A DNA stretch of 64,000 nt, from positions 177,502 to 241,501 of the forward strand of contig NW_013171829.1 in assembly GCF_000151665.1 (NCBI RefSeq). Direction: 5' to 3'. Under the pieces are notes generated by a model. It saw only the letters and a program-made list of their open reading frames with translations, did not search any database and had not been told where the DNA came from. The position numbers and the translations under genes were made by a program. Origin of the DNA: Blastocystis hominis (lineage: Eukaryota; Sar; Bigyra; Opalinata; Blastocystidae). Shown here one piece after another: positions 55,883-64,000 of this stretch (position 1 is the first letter of the stretch; every line of letters starts with the position of its first letter).

Positions 55883-56581
55883 TTACTTTGTATCTTTCGA
55901 ATAACACGAAATCGTGAATGAGATATACACATTGGAGTTCAAGGAAATCGGACGGTCATTCGCATCTGTCAGCACCCAATCAATGTAGTCCAGGTTCGAT
56001 TGTTCGATCACATCGATCGATAGGTTGTCCCAGGTGATCATGTTGTTCAGTCCCATCGATACATGAATCAGGTTATCGATCAACGGACTCTTCAGACCGA
56101 ATGTTTGAGCATTGATACTACTGTACACTCGGATCACACTCATGCCGTTCGTGATGTCGTAGGGTTCAGTCGCTACCATACCTGCCTCAACAACACCTTC
56201 CAACTTGAGGATACTCGTGTAATCAGGTGCGCCACTAAGGTCAACAGCGGTCGCCACATCACTGTTCAGGTATGCTCGGTTAACATCGTCTACCTGGATG
56301 GAATCGGCTATCGCACGGCACAACTCGGTAATCGAGTAGTAGCCAGGACCGACGTTGTAGACCATTTCAAACCCTGACAACATTTGAACCTTCACGACAT
56401 TTATTGCACGAATGTTCCAGAGAGAAGTGGTATCGATCTTGCACGTAATCGAAGTGATCTTGTACACAAGGTCACGGGGCATTATCACTGTGTTGAACGT
56501 TTCATGGTATCGTTCGTTGTTCTTCGGAATTACTGTATTGTGGTTAATCACACTCACCGGTAGTGCACGATTATGACTCAT
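55883..56581 (-). CDS. Penton/minor capsid-like protein
   Basis: 232 residues with the pattern PGYYSITELCRAIADSIQ, then SGAPDYTSILKLEG, PYDITNGMSVIRVYSSINAQ and a C-terminal strand LNSNVYISFTISCYS. The same order of motifs recurs several times in the 1014-residue protein just downstream, so the two are paralogues. Size fits the single-jelly-roll penton protein of Polintons; the identity as penton is inferred. It starts at TACATAAATG. Confidence 0.6.
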   Translation of the reverse strand: MSHNRALPVSVINHNTVIPKNNERYHETFNTVIMPRDLVYKITSITCKIDTTSLWNIRAINVVKVQMLSGFEMVYNVGPGYYSITELCRAIADSIQVDDVNRAYLNSDVATAVDLSGAPDYTSILKLEGVVEAGMVATEPYDITNGMSVIRVYSSINAQTFGLKSPLIDNLIHVSMGLNNMITWDNLSIDVIEQSNLDYIDWVLTDANDRPISLNSNVYISFTISCYSKDTK

Positions 56582-56952
56582 TTATGTATGGGAGACGTAG
56601 TCTCCCCCGGGGGCAACGCAGTTGCCCCTACAGTGTGTAGAAGTGAATGCACACTAGTAATCGGCATTGGCAGGGCAATCGTTGCACCGGTCTTATCGGT
56701 CAACGAGAATGACCATTTGCGACTTTTGGGTACCACGACGTTCATGTGCGCATTCTCCGTAAACTCCTCGTTCAATACAACCAACGGAGACTGTCGTCGT
56801 TCTTGCATGTTGTTCACTCGATCAAGGACAAGGCAGGTGCCAGGCGATTCTCCCTTCATAGTCACTCTGTCGATTACCATGTCGCTTTTGATGAGATTGT
56901 TACTTGTAAATTCATGTTCGTACGTTCGAGCAATGTTGAACACTAGATTCAT
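56578..56952 (-). CDS. Small Polinton virion-like protein, 124 aa
   Basis: Short frame on the same strand between two related capsid-type genes, starting at AACATAAATG. Beta-rich (MVIDRVTMKGESPGTCLVLD, RKWSFSLTDKTGATIALPMP). No family recognised. Its last residues (ALPPGETTSPIHK) come from the adjacent hairpin pair at 56590-56628. Confidence 0.55.
   Translation of the reverse strand: MNLVFNIARTYEHEFTSNNLIKSDMVIDRVTMKGESPGTCLVLDRVNNMQERRQSPLVVLNEEFTENAHMNVVVPKSRKWSFSLTDKTGATIALPMPITSVHSLLHTVGATALPPGETTSPIHK
56590..56628. repeat. Hairpin pair between minor capsid genes
   Basis: GGGAGAC-GTA-GTCTCCC and GGGGCAAC-GCA-GTTGCCCC. Confidence 0.9.
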
Positions 56953-56960
56953 TTATGTTA

Positions 56961-57001
56961 GCGGGAACGAAGTTCCCGCCGGAGGCAACGTAGTTGCCTC
57001 C
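56961..57001. repeat. Hairpin pair between minor capsid genes
   Basis: GCGGGAAC-GAA-GTTCCCGC and a 9-bp stem GGAGGCAAC with loop GTA. Confidence 0.9.
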
Positions 57002-60000
57002 TATTTGACTACGGTGAATCCGATTAGCAGGTACACGTTCCCAATGAACGATAGCGGGTCACCATTTTCGTCCTTCAATTCGTACACGATGCGATCAAGC
57101 AATTCAGAACATGGTACCAACATGCGATTCTTGTAGAAGTAATTCTTGTACAAGCTATCCATCGGGACATTCGCAAGCAGTGGTATCGTCTTGCTTTTCA
57201 CGATATTGCAATACAGCTGTATGTTCGATAGACCGTTCGTGATATCGACAGGATATTCGGCAACCAATGGACCATAGTTGGCATAGTACACACCATCGTC
57301 GAAAGGGATACGCCATGTATGCGATTGCGATCCTGAAGCGGGAACGATGGTTCCCAGGTTGCCACTCAACGAGAACACGTGGTCAGCGTGAATGTAGTAC
57401 CCATCTGACTCAGCTTTCCATCGTATGTTCAGTGCAGCCGAGTCAAAACACTGGTTCAAGCGCCATATCATGTCAGCCTGTGTCAATCGTGATGGTATGG
57501 TCCACTTGTGGTTCACCGTGTCATCCGTGTACGTAATGACTGTCTCAGCAGCACTATCGTCCAGTGTCATCATTCCGTACGGGAAGCGAATCGTCGTGTT
57601 AGCCGTGTACGACTCAGATTGATCCCAGTCAACGAAGGTAGCCAATGATGGAACAACAACTTCATCATTCCTCACATACGTAACACGTGTCGGTTGTATG
57701 AATTCGATCGACACAGCACGATCGGAATACGTACTACCTTTGATCATATTCGTCACATTCAGTCCATCGATGTTTGCCATCGCAAACTCGTAAGGTGATG
57801 TCAACTCGGGCATCCTGATGTAGTAATTGCGATAAAACTCGAAATAACAAGACAAATACACACCACCTGGTTCAGCGTATGGTCCGGGTATAATCTTGAA
57901 ACATGGATTATCACAAAACAATATGAATCGTGGTTCTGTACCATTTCGACATCCCATTCGTACTCGACCACCATTATCTGCAATGACATATACCAAGTAC
58001 CCTCCGAGAGATGCATCTACATATATCTTATTGATCACATTAGCGATCATATTCACGATATCAATAGCGCTATAATGACCTCGTTGGATTGTGAGAGGTC
58101 TTTCGCCATATCCACGTATTCCAAGTATAAAATTCGTCGTATCGATAAACACTCTCGTGTGATATACACTATCCTTGGAATACCAAGGTCCGATCGAAGA
58201 ACCATTCGATGACACCAAGTCACCTGTATTTTCCGATGTGATATGCAATTCCAATTCTGGTGCATAGTCCTTCGCAGTCCATGACATGCTTTCTCTATTG
58301 TCATTCACCGTCCACGCAATCGCATTCTGGTGAGATGGAGGTAGTTCCATAGCACTCGCATATCGAGCATTGAGCTCATTAAAACATGTGGTTGTAAGAG
58401 TATTCATCTTGATCGGGGTAGACGTATCGTCCGTTATGTAGAATTCACCACTATCGAGTACTGAACCATCAGCTAAACGCATCGTGTATGTCGCGAGAGG
58501 CTTTAGCAGGAACCGAATATCAGTCGTACGCATTTTCCAGTCATACGCAATGAAGGTGTTTGATCCTATGTACGCATGACCACCAATACCTTGATCATTC
58601 GTCATATCAGGTGGGGAATCGCTTTCAGGGTTGAACGAAGCTTCCACTGGTCGTTCGATGCACAGATTGCGTACCGTTGATGTCAATTTGAACCATGGAG
58701 TCCAACCAAAACCATTGATCGTCGTGTCAACGCTGGATCGATCGAAATACCATCCGTCTGCTTGGACATTGAAGCGAACATGATCATCCTCGATCGTCAT
58801 GGATGTGAGTGGAAGCACTTTCACCATTTCAGCACCGACAGCCTCGATGAACTCGCTGAACGTGTAGTAACCGACAGGCAATGTCAACATGTGCGATTCC
58901 CTGTCATCAGTAACAACCACTTGATTACACGAGGAAGACAGGTAGTAGCGCTTCGGGTTATCCACTCCTTTCACCAAGATATCCGATTCGAATCCAAGGA
59001 TCGACCTGATCTCTGGTGCATTCGTGAAATCAATCATGTAGAAGTGATCTACCGTGATGTGGAACGCATTCTCACCGCTATACACCAATTCGGACAGGGC
59101 ATCACTCGCATTCAGCTTTGCAATGATCGTTTCGATGTCATATGCACCGCGTGGTATCGCGATCTCTTGAATCGTAGCGCCAGCATTGATTAGCACCACT
59201 TGATCAGTCGGCACGTTGTGCAACACGAAGTCCGTATACAACGACACAGACGAGATGTAGCACTGATCGAATGAGAGAGGATTGTCCAGCTTCACTTCCT
59301 TCTTCGTGGTATTGCCGAACACTTCAATCATGGAGAACTGGTTTGCAGAGGCAATTGAGGAAGGTACTTCCTCCATCACGTCTTCTATCGTCAATTGGAG
59401 TTCGAATTCGCCGTTCAGTCGCATCATCTTGCCATCCATATCGCGGAAGACGAACATCAATTGATCAAACCGAGTGATCATTGGAATGCACACGTCTTCC
59501 ACAGTACGCACGTACTCAACCTTTGGATCGTCAATGATCATCGTGGTGAGCAGGTTGTTGTTCTGGTTGGCAATCTTCAGATCCGATGATCGCACGATCG
59601 TCGAGTAGACCTGGATCACTTGGCGATTTCGCGTGATATCAATCACGTTCGATCCACTGAACGAAGCAGGTAGAATGATCGTTCGTCCATCAAAGCCGAG
59701 GATCTCACGAATGTCAGGTGCATCCGTGAAATCAATGGTGTGTGGGGACTGAATCCAGATACAGCCGAACGACGAGGCATTCGTCGATATCGAGAATGTA
59801 GTATCGGTCATGGTATTGAGCAAGGCAATGATCTCACTGATCGTGTAATAACCAGCAGGGATCGTCACTTTCTCATCATTGCTGTTAGTAATCACATTGG
59901 TCGTGTCTACGTTATTAAACATCGAACCATTAGGATGAAACAGGACAGTCATGGAAGTGATATAGGGATTCTTGTACTTGTACGGATTAACCCATGTAAA

Positions 60001-60045
60001 TGAGCCATTGGTAGGTGAGCCTTGAATAAGCATGGAGTAGTGCAT
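57001..60045 (-). CDS. Large multidomain capsid-associated repeat protein
   Basis: 1014 residues built of about four to five copies of a domain. Each has the order GYY/GAY-T/D-I-x-E-I-I-A-x-L-N, then DFTD/NAPDIREILGF, then DITRNRQVIQVYSTIV, then a terminal strand. Clear copies start near residues 60, 270 and 385, with weaker ones near 650 and 870. The last copy ends PVDITNGLSNIQLYCNIV and VYLLIGFTVVK, which closely parallels the 232-residue protein at 55883-56581. A multimeric penton, vertex or spike-base protein is a reasonable inference. An alternative is that it is the real capsid protein, but its internal repeats argue against a double jelly roll. Confidence 0.6.
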   Translation of the reverse strand: MHYSMLIQGSPTNGSFTWVNPYKYKNPYITSMTVLFHPNGSMFNNVDTTNVITNSNDEKVTIPAGYYTISEIIALLNTMTDTTFSISTNASSFGCIWIQSPHTIDFTDAPDIREILGFDGRTIILPASFSGSNVIDITRNRQVIQVYSTIVRSSDLKIANQNNNLLTTMIIDDPKVEYVRTVEDVCIPMITRFDQLMFVFRDMDGKMMRLNGEFELQLTIEDVMEEVPSSIASANQFSMIEVFGNTTKKEVKLDNPLSFDQCYISSVSLYTDFVLHNVPTDQVVLINAGATIQEIAIPRGAYDIETIIAKLNASDALSELVYSGENAFHITVDHFYMIDFTNAPEIRSILGFESDILVKGVDNPKRYYLSSSCNQVVVTDDRESHMLTLPVGYYTFSEFIEAVGAEMVKVLPLTSMTIEDDHVRFNVQADGWYFDRSSVDTTINGFGWTPWFKLTSTVRNLCIERPVEASFNPESDSPPDMTNDQGIGGHAYIGSNTFIAYDWKMRTTDIRFLLKPLATYTMRLADGSVLDSGEFYITDDTSTPIKMNTLTTTCFNELNARYASAMELPPSHQNAIAWTVNDNRESMSWTAKDYAPELELHITSENTGDLVSSNGSSIGPWYSKDSVYHTRVFIDTTNFILGIRGYGERPLTIQRGHYSAIDIVNMIANVINKIYVDASLGGYLVYVIADNGGRVRMGCRNGTEPRFILFCDNPCFKIIPGPYAEPGGVYLSCYFEFYRNYYIRMPELTSPYEFAMANIDGLNVTNMIKGSTYSDRAVSIEFIQPTRVTYVRNDEVVVPSLATFVDWDQSESYTANTTIRFPYGMMTLDDSAAETVITYTDDTVNHKWTIPSRLTQADMIWRLNQCFDSAALNIRWKAESDGYYIHADHVFSLSGNLGTIVPASGSQSHTWRIPFDDGVYYANYGPLVAEYPVDITNGLSNIQLYCNIVKSKTIPLLANVPMDSLYKNYFYKNRMLVPCSELLDRIVYELKDENGDPLSFIGNVYLLIGFTVVK

Positions 60046-60096
60046 GGTCTTTCTCTCTTTACCTTAGTCAACAAGACAATGGGGAGGAATCGAAGC

Positions 60097-60182
60097 AGGG
60101 AGAGGCGTAGCCTCTCCCGGGGCAACGTACGTGGGGGAGCATAGCTCCCCCGGGACGACGAAGTCGTCCCTCGTTGTCCCCA
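60097..60182. repeat. Nested hairpins next to the right terminal repeat
   Basis: GGGAGAGGC-GTA-GCCTCTCCC is followed by an outer stem (GGGGCAACG ... CGTTGTCCCC). That stem is split by two hairpins, GGGGAGC-ATA-GCTCCCC and GGGACGAC-GAA-GTCGTCCC. It is the same nested arrangement as at 45.61-45.67 kb, with changed loop bases. Confidence 0.9.
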
Positions 60183-60189
60183 TCACAAC

Positions 60190-60413
60190 CATGGATACCA
60201 TGGCCTACAATGGAAGTCAGGTTAACATTGCAGGAATTGGCCGAAATTGGCAGCCATGGGTTTCCGCGCGTTTCTTGTTATGGGTATCGAGGTGAGCAGG
60301 TAGACAATGGCAGAAAATGGCCGAAAATGGTCGAAAAATGGTCGAAAAAAGTTCACCGCGGTTATTTGGTAGAAAATGGATTTTCGCGCATCTATCGCCT
60401 TTTCCCTACTACT
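60190..60413 (-). repeat. Right terminal inverted repeat of the Polinton
   Basis: Reverse complement of the left repeat with a single copy of the internal unit, hence about 115 bp shorter. It ends at TTTCCCTACTACT, immediately before an ATG that opens the MORN gene at 60414. Confidence 0.85.
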
Positions 60414-63400
60414 ATGGATGGCTACTGGAAAGAATATGAAGAAAATGGCTATATGAAGAGTATTTGCAAGAAAGATAAAGATGGTCGATATGAGGGTATA
60501 TGCTACTTTTATGAAAACGGAGCAGTGACCAAAATCAGCGAATGGAAGGAAGGAAGAGAGTATCCATTTCTCGGATATTTCAAGTTCTATGATGCGAATC
60601 ATAGTCAATGGATGGATGGATTCTATAGTGATGGAAGAATACTCCATTTTTCTCCAATGGCTGAAATGACTGGATTTTGGAAAGAATATGACGATAACGG
60701 TAATCTGATTCATATTTGTGAAATAGATGGTAAAGGTAACTATAACGGGATGTGTTATAATTTCGAAAACGGAGTATTACAAGATATATGTCGTTGGGAA
60801 GAAGGAGGCAGAAAGGTTCCTTACAATGGATATTACAAGGTATATAATGTAGCTCAAAATCAATGGATGGAAGGCAACTATGAAAATGACAAGAAATGTG
60901 ATTCTCCACAGGTGGTAATAAAGGATGAATACTGTAGAGAATATGATGAAAACGGTAATATAAAGAGTATTTGCAAGAAAGACAGATATGGTCGATATGA
61001 AGGTATGTGCTACTTTTATGAAAACGGAGCAGTGACCAAAATCAGCGAATGGAAGGAAGGCATCGAAATTTCGCTGAGTGGAAAATGCAATTTCTTTGAT
61101 GAACCTCATAAAGTGTGGTACGAAGGTGGATTTAAAAATGGACTTCGTGAAGGCAAATGTAGAGAATACGACATTAATAAAAACATCATATTTGAAGGGT
61201 TTTATAAGCATGGAAACAAACTTATTCCACTGAACAACATGAAGGGATATTGGGAAGAGCGAGATAATCAGAATAGGATCGTTCGGATTTGTCAGATCGA
61301 TGCCAATGGGAGATATGACGGACTTTGCTATCAATACCGAGAGAATCAGATCATTCGAGTGAGCCGATGGAGAGAAGACAGAGAAATTGAGATATTGAAA
61401 GAGTTTAATAACGGAATTATGACCGAATACAAAAATAACAAAAAGATCTATTCTGGAGGATACATACCCAATCTAAAGTCGAACTATCAGCGACAAGGAG
61501 AAGGCGAAGAATATGAACTGGATGGAGAAACACTATTATACAAGGGCAGTTTTATAAATGGAAAAAGAGATGGTCATGGAAGATTATTTATGCACGCAAG
61601 AGTGAATTATAATGGAGAATGGAAGAAAGGAATGAAAAAGCAAAATTACATATTATACTTGGTGTTAAGCTTGGTATTTATGTTCTTGACTTCTGCTGTT
61701 AGTTATATGCTATTTAATGTTTATATTGGTGGTATTATTTCTGGAATATGCATAACTGCAATTTGTTTTTATATTAATAAATATGCTGGATTAATTGCTT
61801 CTGGTCTATTTGTAGTCATGTGCTGTTTCTTTGCTTCAACATATGCTGGGATTAGTGCTTCGATCCTATTTGTTATTATTGTTTCGTTTTGTTTAAACGT
61901 TTATGCTGGATTTGTACCAACTGGATTGGTGATCGCTGCTATTTGTATGTATATGAATACGTATCTTGGGATATATGCCTTTGGGTTATTCCTAATGTAT
62001 GTATTATTCTTGATAGTCCATTGCTGTGGATGGAAAAAGAGCATTGTTTATTCAAGCACATTTTACATTTTATCTCTGTGTACAATAATAACTCTGGTAT
62101 TAGTATATGACAAAAATGATTTGGTGAAATATGTCGTAGTTTATTCTATTGGGTTTTTGCTTATTCTAATACTATGGTTGATTATTGGATGTAAAAAGGA
62201 AAAAGTGAATCCTCTTATATCAAGTGCAATGATAATATTGGTTTCCTGTACGATAATAAGCTTGCTCATACAAACCGTTCAACCGTCCTATACAAAATAC
62301 ATAGTAATATCTCTTGTGGGATTTTTACTAATATGTATAGTTAATCTAATTGTTTTTGAATGTGGTTGGAACACAACAATTGTACTGAAAAGTGCAGTGG
62401 TGATAGTAGTTAGCTGTATTGTTTTTTGTACAGTAATTGGAAGTTCGAGTGTACCTGCCCTGCAATATGCTACAGTATTTGCTTCTGGCTTGCTTCTGAT
62501 TATCATTGTATCGTTTTTTACAGGGTATCAAAGAGAAAACATTCATATATTATTGTCAAGCTCAGGGTTGATAATGAGTTGTTGTGTCCTAATTTGTTTC
62601 CTTTTGTCCTCAATGAAATTATCATTCCTAAAATACTATTTGGTTGTTTTGATTGGGCTAATATTATTCTTCTTGATCTATTTACTAGTGTCTCTATTTA
62701 GAGAAAACATGATTATAGCACTTGTATCTCTAGGTATCATATTAATTCTGTGTGTATTTACCGATATGATAATGGCCGCAATAGACTTCTATATCTTCCG
62801 ACACATTTTAGTATACTTTATTGGTATATTGCTAATCATTTTTATATCGTTGATTACTCCATGCAATAAGGAAAATATTCACTTATTGATATCAAGTTCT
62901 GGTTTGATAGTGTGTATTTGCATTTTGACAAGTTTTCTATTGTCTTCATTAACACTGGCATCCGTGAAATATTATTTCGTATTTTTGATTGGCATGATAC
63001 TATTCTTTTTGATTTATTTAATCGTTTCTATATGCAAAGAAGATATGGGTATTGTTATTGCATCTTTAATAGTCATTTCTATTATTTGTGGAGTAATTGA
63101 TATGATAATGGCTGCCATAGAAATCGCTGTGATCCGGCAAACTTCGGTAATTGTTATAGGAGTTCTATTGGCATTATTGGTATCATATTTAACTGGATGT
63201 AAAGTTGAAAACATACATATATTGATATCAAGTTATGGTTTGATTATTTTTGCTGGTATCTTGACAAGTTTACTTTTTTCTGATATTAACCTTTTATCTG
63301 TGATATACTATTCTGTATTTCTAATAGGTGTAGTCCTATTCTTTTTGGTATACTTTTTTGTATCCATATTTAGAGGAAATATGGTTGTTGTATTCAAAAT

Positions 63401-64000
63401 CTTTTGCACAGATATGGCTGTATGTGGTATAATAGATTTGTTAATGGCATCATTTGAAAAATATATCGTGGCATATGTTACGGTTATTTTTGTTGGATTG
63501 ATCCTTTTTTTCCTGCTATTAGTATTTACTGAATGTGGCAATAAAAATAAACATGCTCTCTTTTCAGGAACAGGACTGCTTTTTAGTCTTGTGTATTTAA
63601 TATGTTGGTTGTTAGGATATCGTGGCATAATATTCATTGATTACTTCTTGGTATTTGCCGTCTGGATGTTGCTGTTTTTTTCAGTCTATTTTTATTTTTC
63701 TGTTATTGAAGGAGATATGGCAATAGTGCTAGCATGGTTCTTTCTTTCCGGCATGCTCGGTATTGCAGGAGAATTAATAGTTGCATCAATTGATTTTTTG
63801 TGGATTAGAGTCTTTACGATATATTTATTTGGAGGCCTTATAACGTGGTTATTAATAAGTGACCCAGATAAAAAATACAATTTATGCATCAAAATTCTTG
63901 GAGCTTTTATGGGAATATTTATCTCTAGCGTGGTATGTATGCTGCTTGGTGCATCTGAAAATCCTGTAGTACAATTATTATTACTTATATCAGGTATTAC
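60414..64000 (+). CDS. MORN-repeat protein with very many transmembrane segments (partial, open at right edge)
   Basis: Open from an ATG at 60414 to the window end (over 1190 residues) without a stop. Residues 1-410 are MORN-type units (GYWKEYEENGYMKSICKKD, GRYEGMCYFYENGAVTKISE, VWYEGGFKNGLREGKCREYD, YKGSFINGKRDGHGRLF). From about residue 415 on it is almost entirely hydrophobic, with some 25 predicted membrane segments. These include tandem ~113-residue modules recognisable by ENIHLLISSSGLIV (62.54, 62.88 and 63.22 kb). The MORN part is related to the 19.1-kb gene (KGYWKEV, GNIKRISKWKNG). The start coincides exactly with the Polinton end, so the true N terminus may have been lost to the insertion. 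Function unknown; membrane location is clear. Confidence 0.7.
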   Translation, partial: MDGYWKEYEENGYMKSICKKDKDGRYEGICYFYENGAVTKISEWKEGREYPFLGYFKFYDANHSQWMDGFYSDGRILHFSPMAEMTGFWKEYDDNGNLIHICEIDGKGNYNGMCYNFENGVLQDICRWEEGGRKVPYNGYYKVYNVAQNQWMEGNYENDKKCDSPQVVIKDEYCREYDENGNIKSICKKDRYGRYEGMCYFYENGAVTKISEWKEGIEISLSGKCNFFDEPHKVWYEGGFKNGLREGKCREYDINKNIIFEGFYKHGNKLIPLNNMKGYWEERDNQNRIVRICQIDANGRYDGLCYQYRENQIIRVSRWREDREIEILKEFNNGIMTEYKNNKKIYSGGYIPNLKSNYQRQGEGEEYELDGETLLYKGSFINGKRDGHGRLFMHARVNYNGEWKKGMKKQNYILYLVLSLVFMFLTSAVSYMLFNVYIGGIISGICITAICFYINKYAGLIASGLFVVMCCFFASTYAGISASILFVIIVSFCLNVYAGFVPTGLVIAAICMYMNTYLGIYAFGLFLMYVLFLIVHCCGWKKSIVYSSTFYILSLCTIITLVLVYDKNDLVKYVVVYSIGFLLILILWLIIGCKKEKVNPLISSAMIILVSCTIISLLIQTVQPSYTKYIVISLVGFLLICIVNLIVFECGWNTTIVLKSAVVIVVSCIVFCTVIGSSSVPALQYATVFASGLLLIIIVSFFTGYQRENIHILLSSSGLIMSCCVLICFLLSSMKLSFLKYYLVVLIGLILFFLIYLLVSLFRENMIIALVSLGIILILCVFTDMIMAAIDFYIFRHILVYFIGILLIIFISLITPCNKENIHLLISSSGLIVCICILTSFLLSSLTLASVKYYFVFLIGMILFFLIYLIVSICKEDMGIVIASLIVISIICGVIDMIMAAIEIAVIRQTSVIVIGVLLALLVSYLTGCKVENIHILISSYGLIIFAGILTSLLFSDINLLSVIYYSVFLIGVVLFFLVYFFVSIFRGNMVVVFKIFCTDMAVCGIIDLLMASFEKYIVAYVTVIFVGLILFFLLLVFTECGNKNKHALFSGTGLLFSLVYLICWLLGYRGIIFIDYFLVFAVWMLLFFSVYFYFSVIEGDMAIVLAWFFLSGMLGIAGELIVASIDFLWIRVFTIYLFGGLITWLLISDPDKKYNLCIKILGAFMGIFISSVVCMLLGASENPVVQLLLLISGI

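Larger units (their letters stand above)
37409..60413. mobile_element. Complete Polinton/Maverick (polintovirus) element
   Basis: About 23 kb bounded by terminal inverted repeats that start AGTAGTAGGGAAA on the left and end TTTCCCTACTACT on the right. It encodes protein-primed DNA polymerase B, a retroviral-type integrase, a packaging ATPase and an adenain-like protease (the diagnostic Polinton set) plus candidate capsid proteins. Base composition is clearly richer in GC than the host flanks. The GC-rich palindromes found throughout are not seen outside. The expected 5-6-bp target-site duplication is not visible (left flank ATTGTA, right flank ATGGAT). Apart from the integrase frameshift the genes look intact, so the insertion may be fairly young. 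Confidence 0.93.

Noticed and set aside
37771-60045. Element as an integrated NCLDV, virophage or retroelement
   Set aside because: Protein-primed PolB with a DDE integrase, terminal inverted repeats and adenain-type protease together define a Polinton. There is no reverse transcriptase, RNA polymerase or D5 helicase.

Overview
The window looks like nuclear DNA of a unicellular eukaryote (protist). The genes carry very short spliceosomal introns (about 24-47 bp, GT...AG, typically ending CTAG/GTAG/ATAG). They are densely packed, use the standard stop codons, and include a eukaryote-only repertoire: RAD51, a PSTAIRE-type CDK, a TBC RabGAP, a Rho GTPase, V-ATPase subunit E, ARPC5 and a SELENOF homologue. 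I cannot name the species. Arp2/3, Rho and MORN/BspA-like LRR surface proteins suggest an amoeboid or flagellate protist.

Layout. 1-14.4 kb (minus): a giant gene running off the left edge. It has N-terminal ubiquitin-like (UBL) exons, then six tandem AAA+ modules in midasin order (four with intact Walker A, two degenerate), then two vWA/MIDAS-like segments. 15-16.1 kb (minus): RAD51 in five exons. 16.9-18.2 kb (plus): divergent GT61-like glycosyltransferase. 19.1-24.8 kb (plus): a MORN + transmembrane + LRR gene built of exon-per-repeat units, then a decayed relative. 25.1-26.2 kb (minus): CDK. 26.9-32.6 kb (plus): TBC GAP, Rho GTPase, V-ATPase E, ARPC5, TRIC-like channel and SELENOF-like gene. 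33.5-36 kb (plus): second MORN/LRR gene with a recent internal duplication.

37.4-60.4 kb: a complete 23-kb Polinton/Maverick (polintovirus) with terminal inverted repeats. It encodes protein-primed DNA polymerase B, a retroviral-type integrase (broken by a one-base insertion), an A32/FtsK-HerA-like packaging ATPase, an adenain-like protease, a candidate double-jelly-roll major capsid protein, penton/minor-capsid-like proteins, a pVI/PX-like protein with repeated Gly-Gly-Ala sites, a fibre-like protein, a tape-measure-like coiled-coil protein, a KilA-N regulator and several orphans. PolB and integrase serve replication and insertion; ATPase, protease and structural genes serve virion assembly. 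Many of its genes start at a TAAATG-type motif, and most gene borders carry GC-rich palindromes with a strict stem-3-nt loop-stem form, some nested inside one another and some inside coding sequence.

60.4-64 kb (plus): a third MORN gene with a very long array of transmembrane segments, starting directly at the Polinton end and open at the right edge. The best candidates for new biology are the nested hairpin family of the Polinton and the UBL + six-AAA + vWA gene, which pairs in one locus the two partners (UBL and MIDAS) that interact in trans in ribosome biogenesis.
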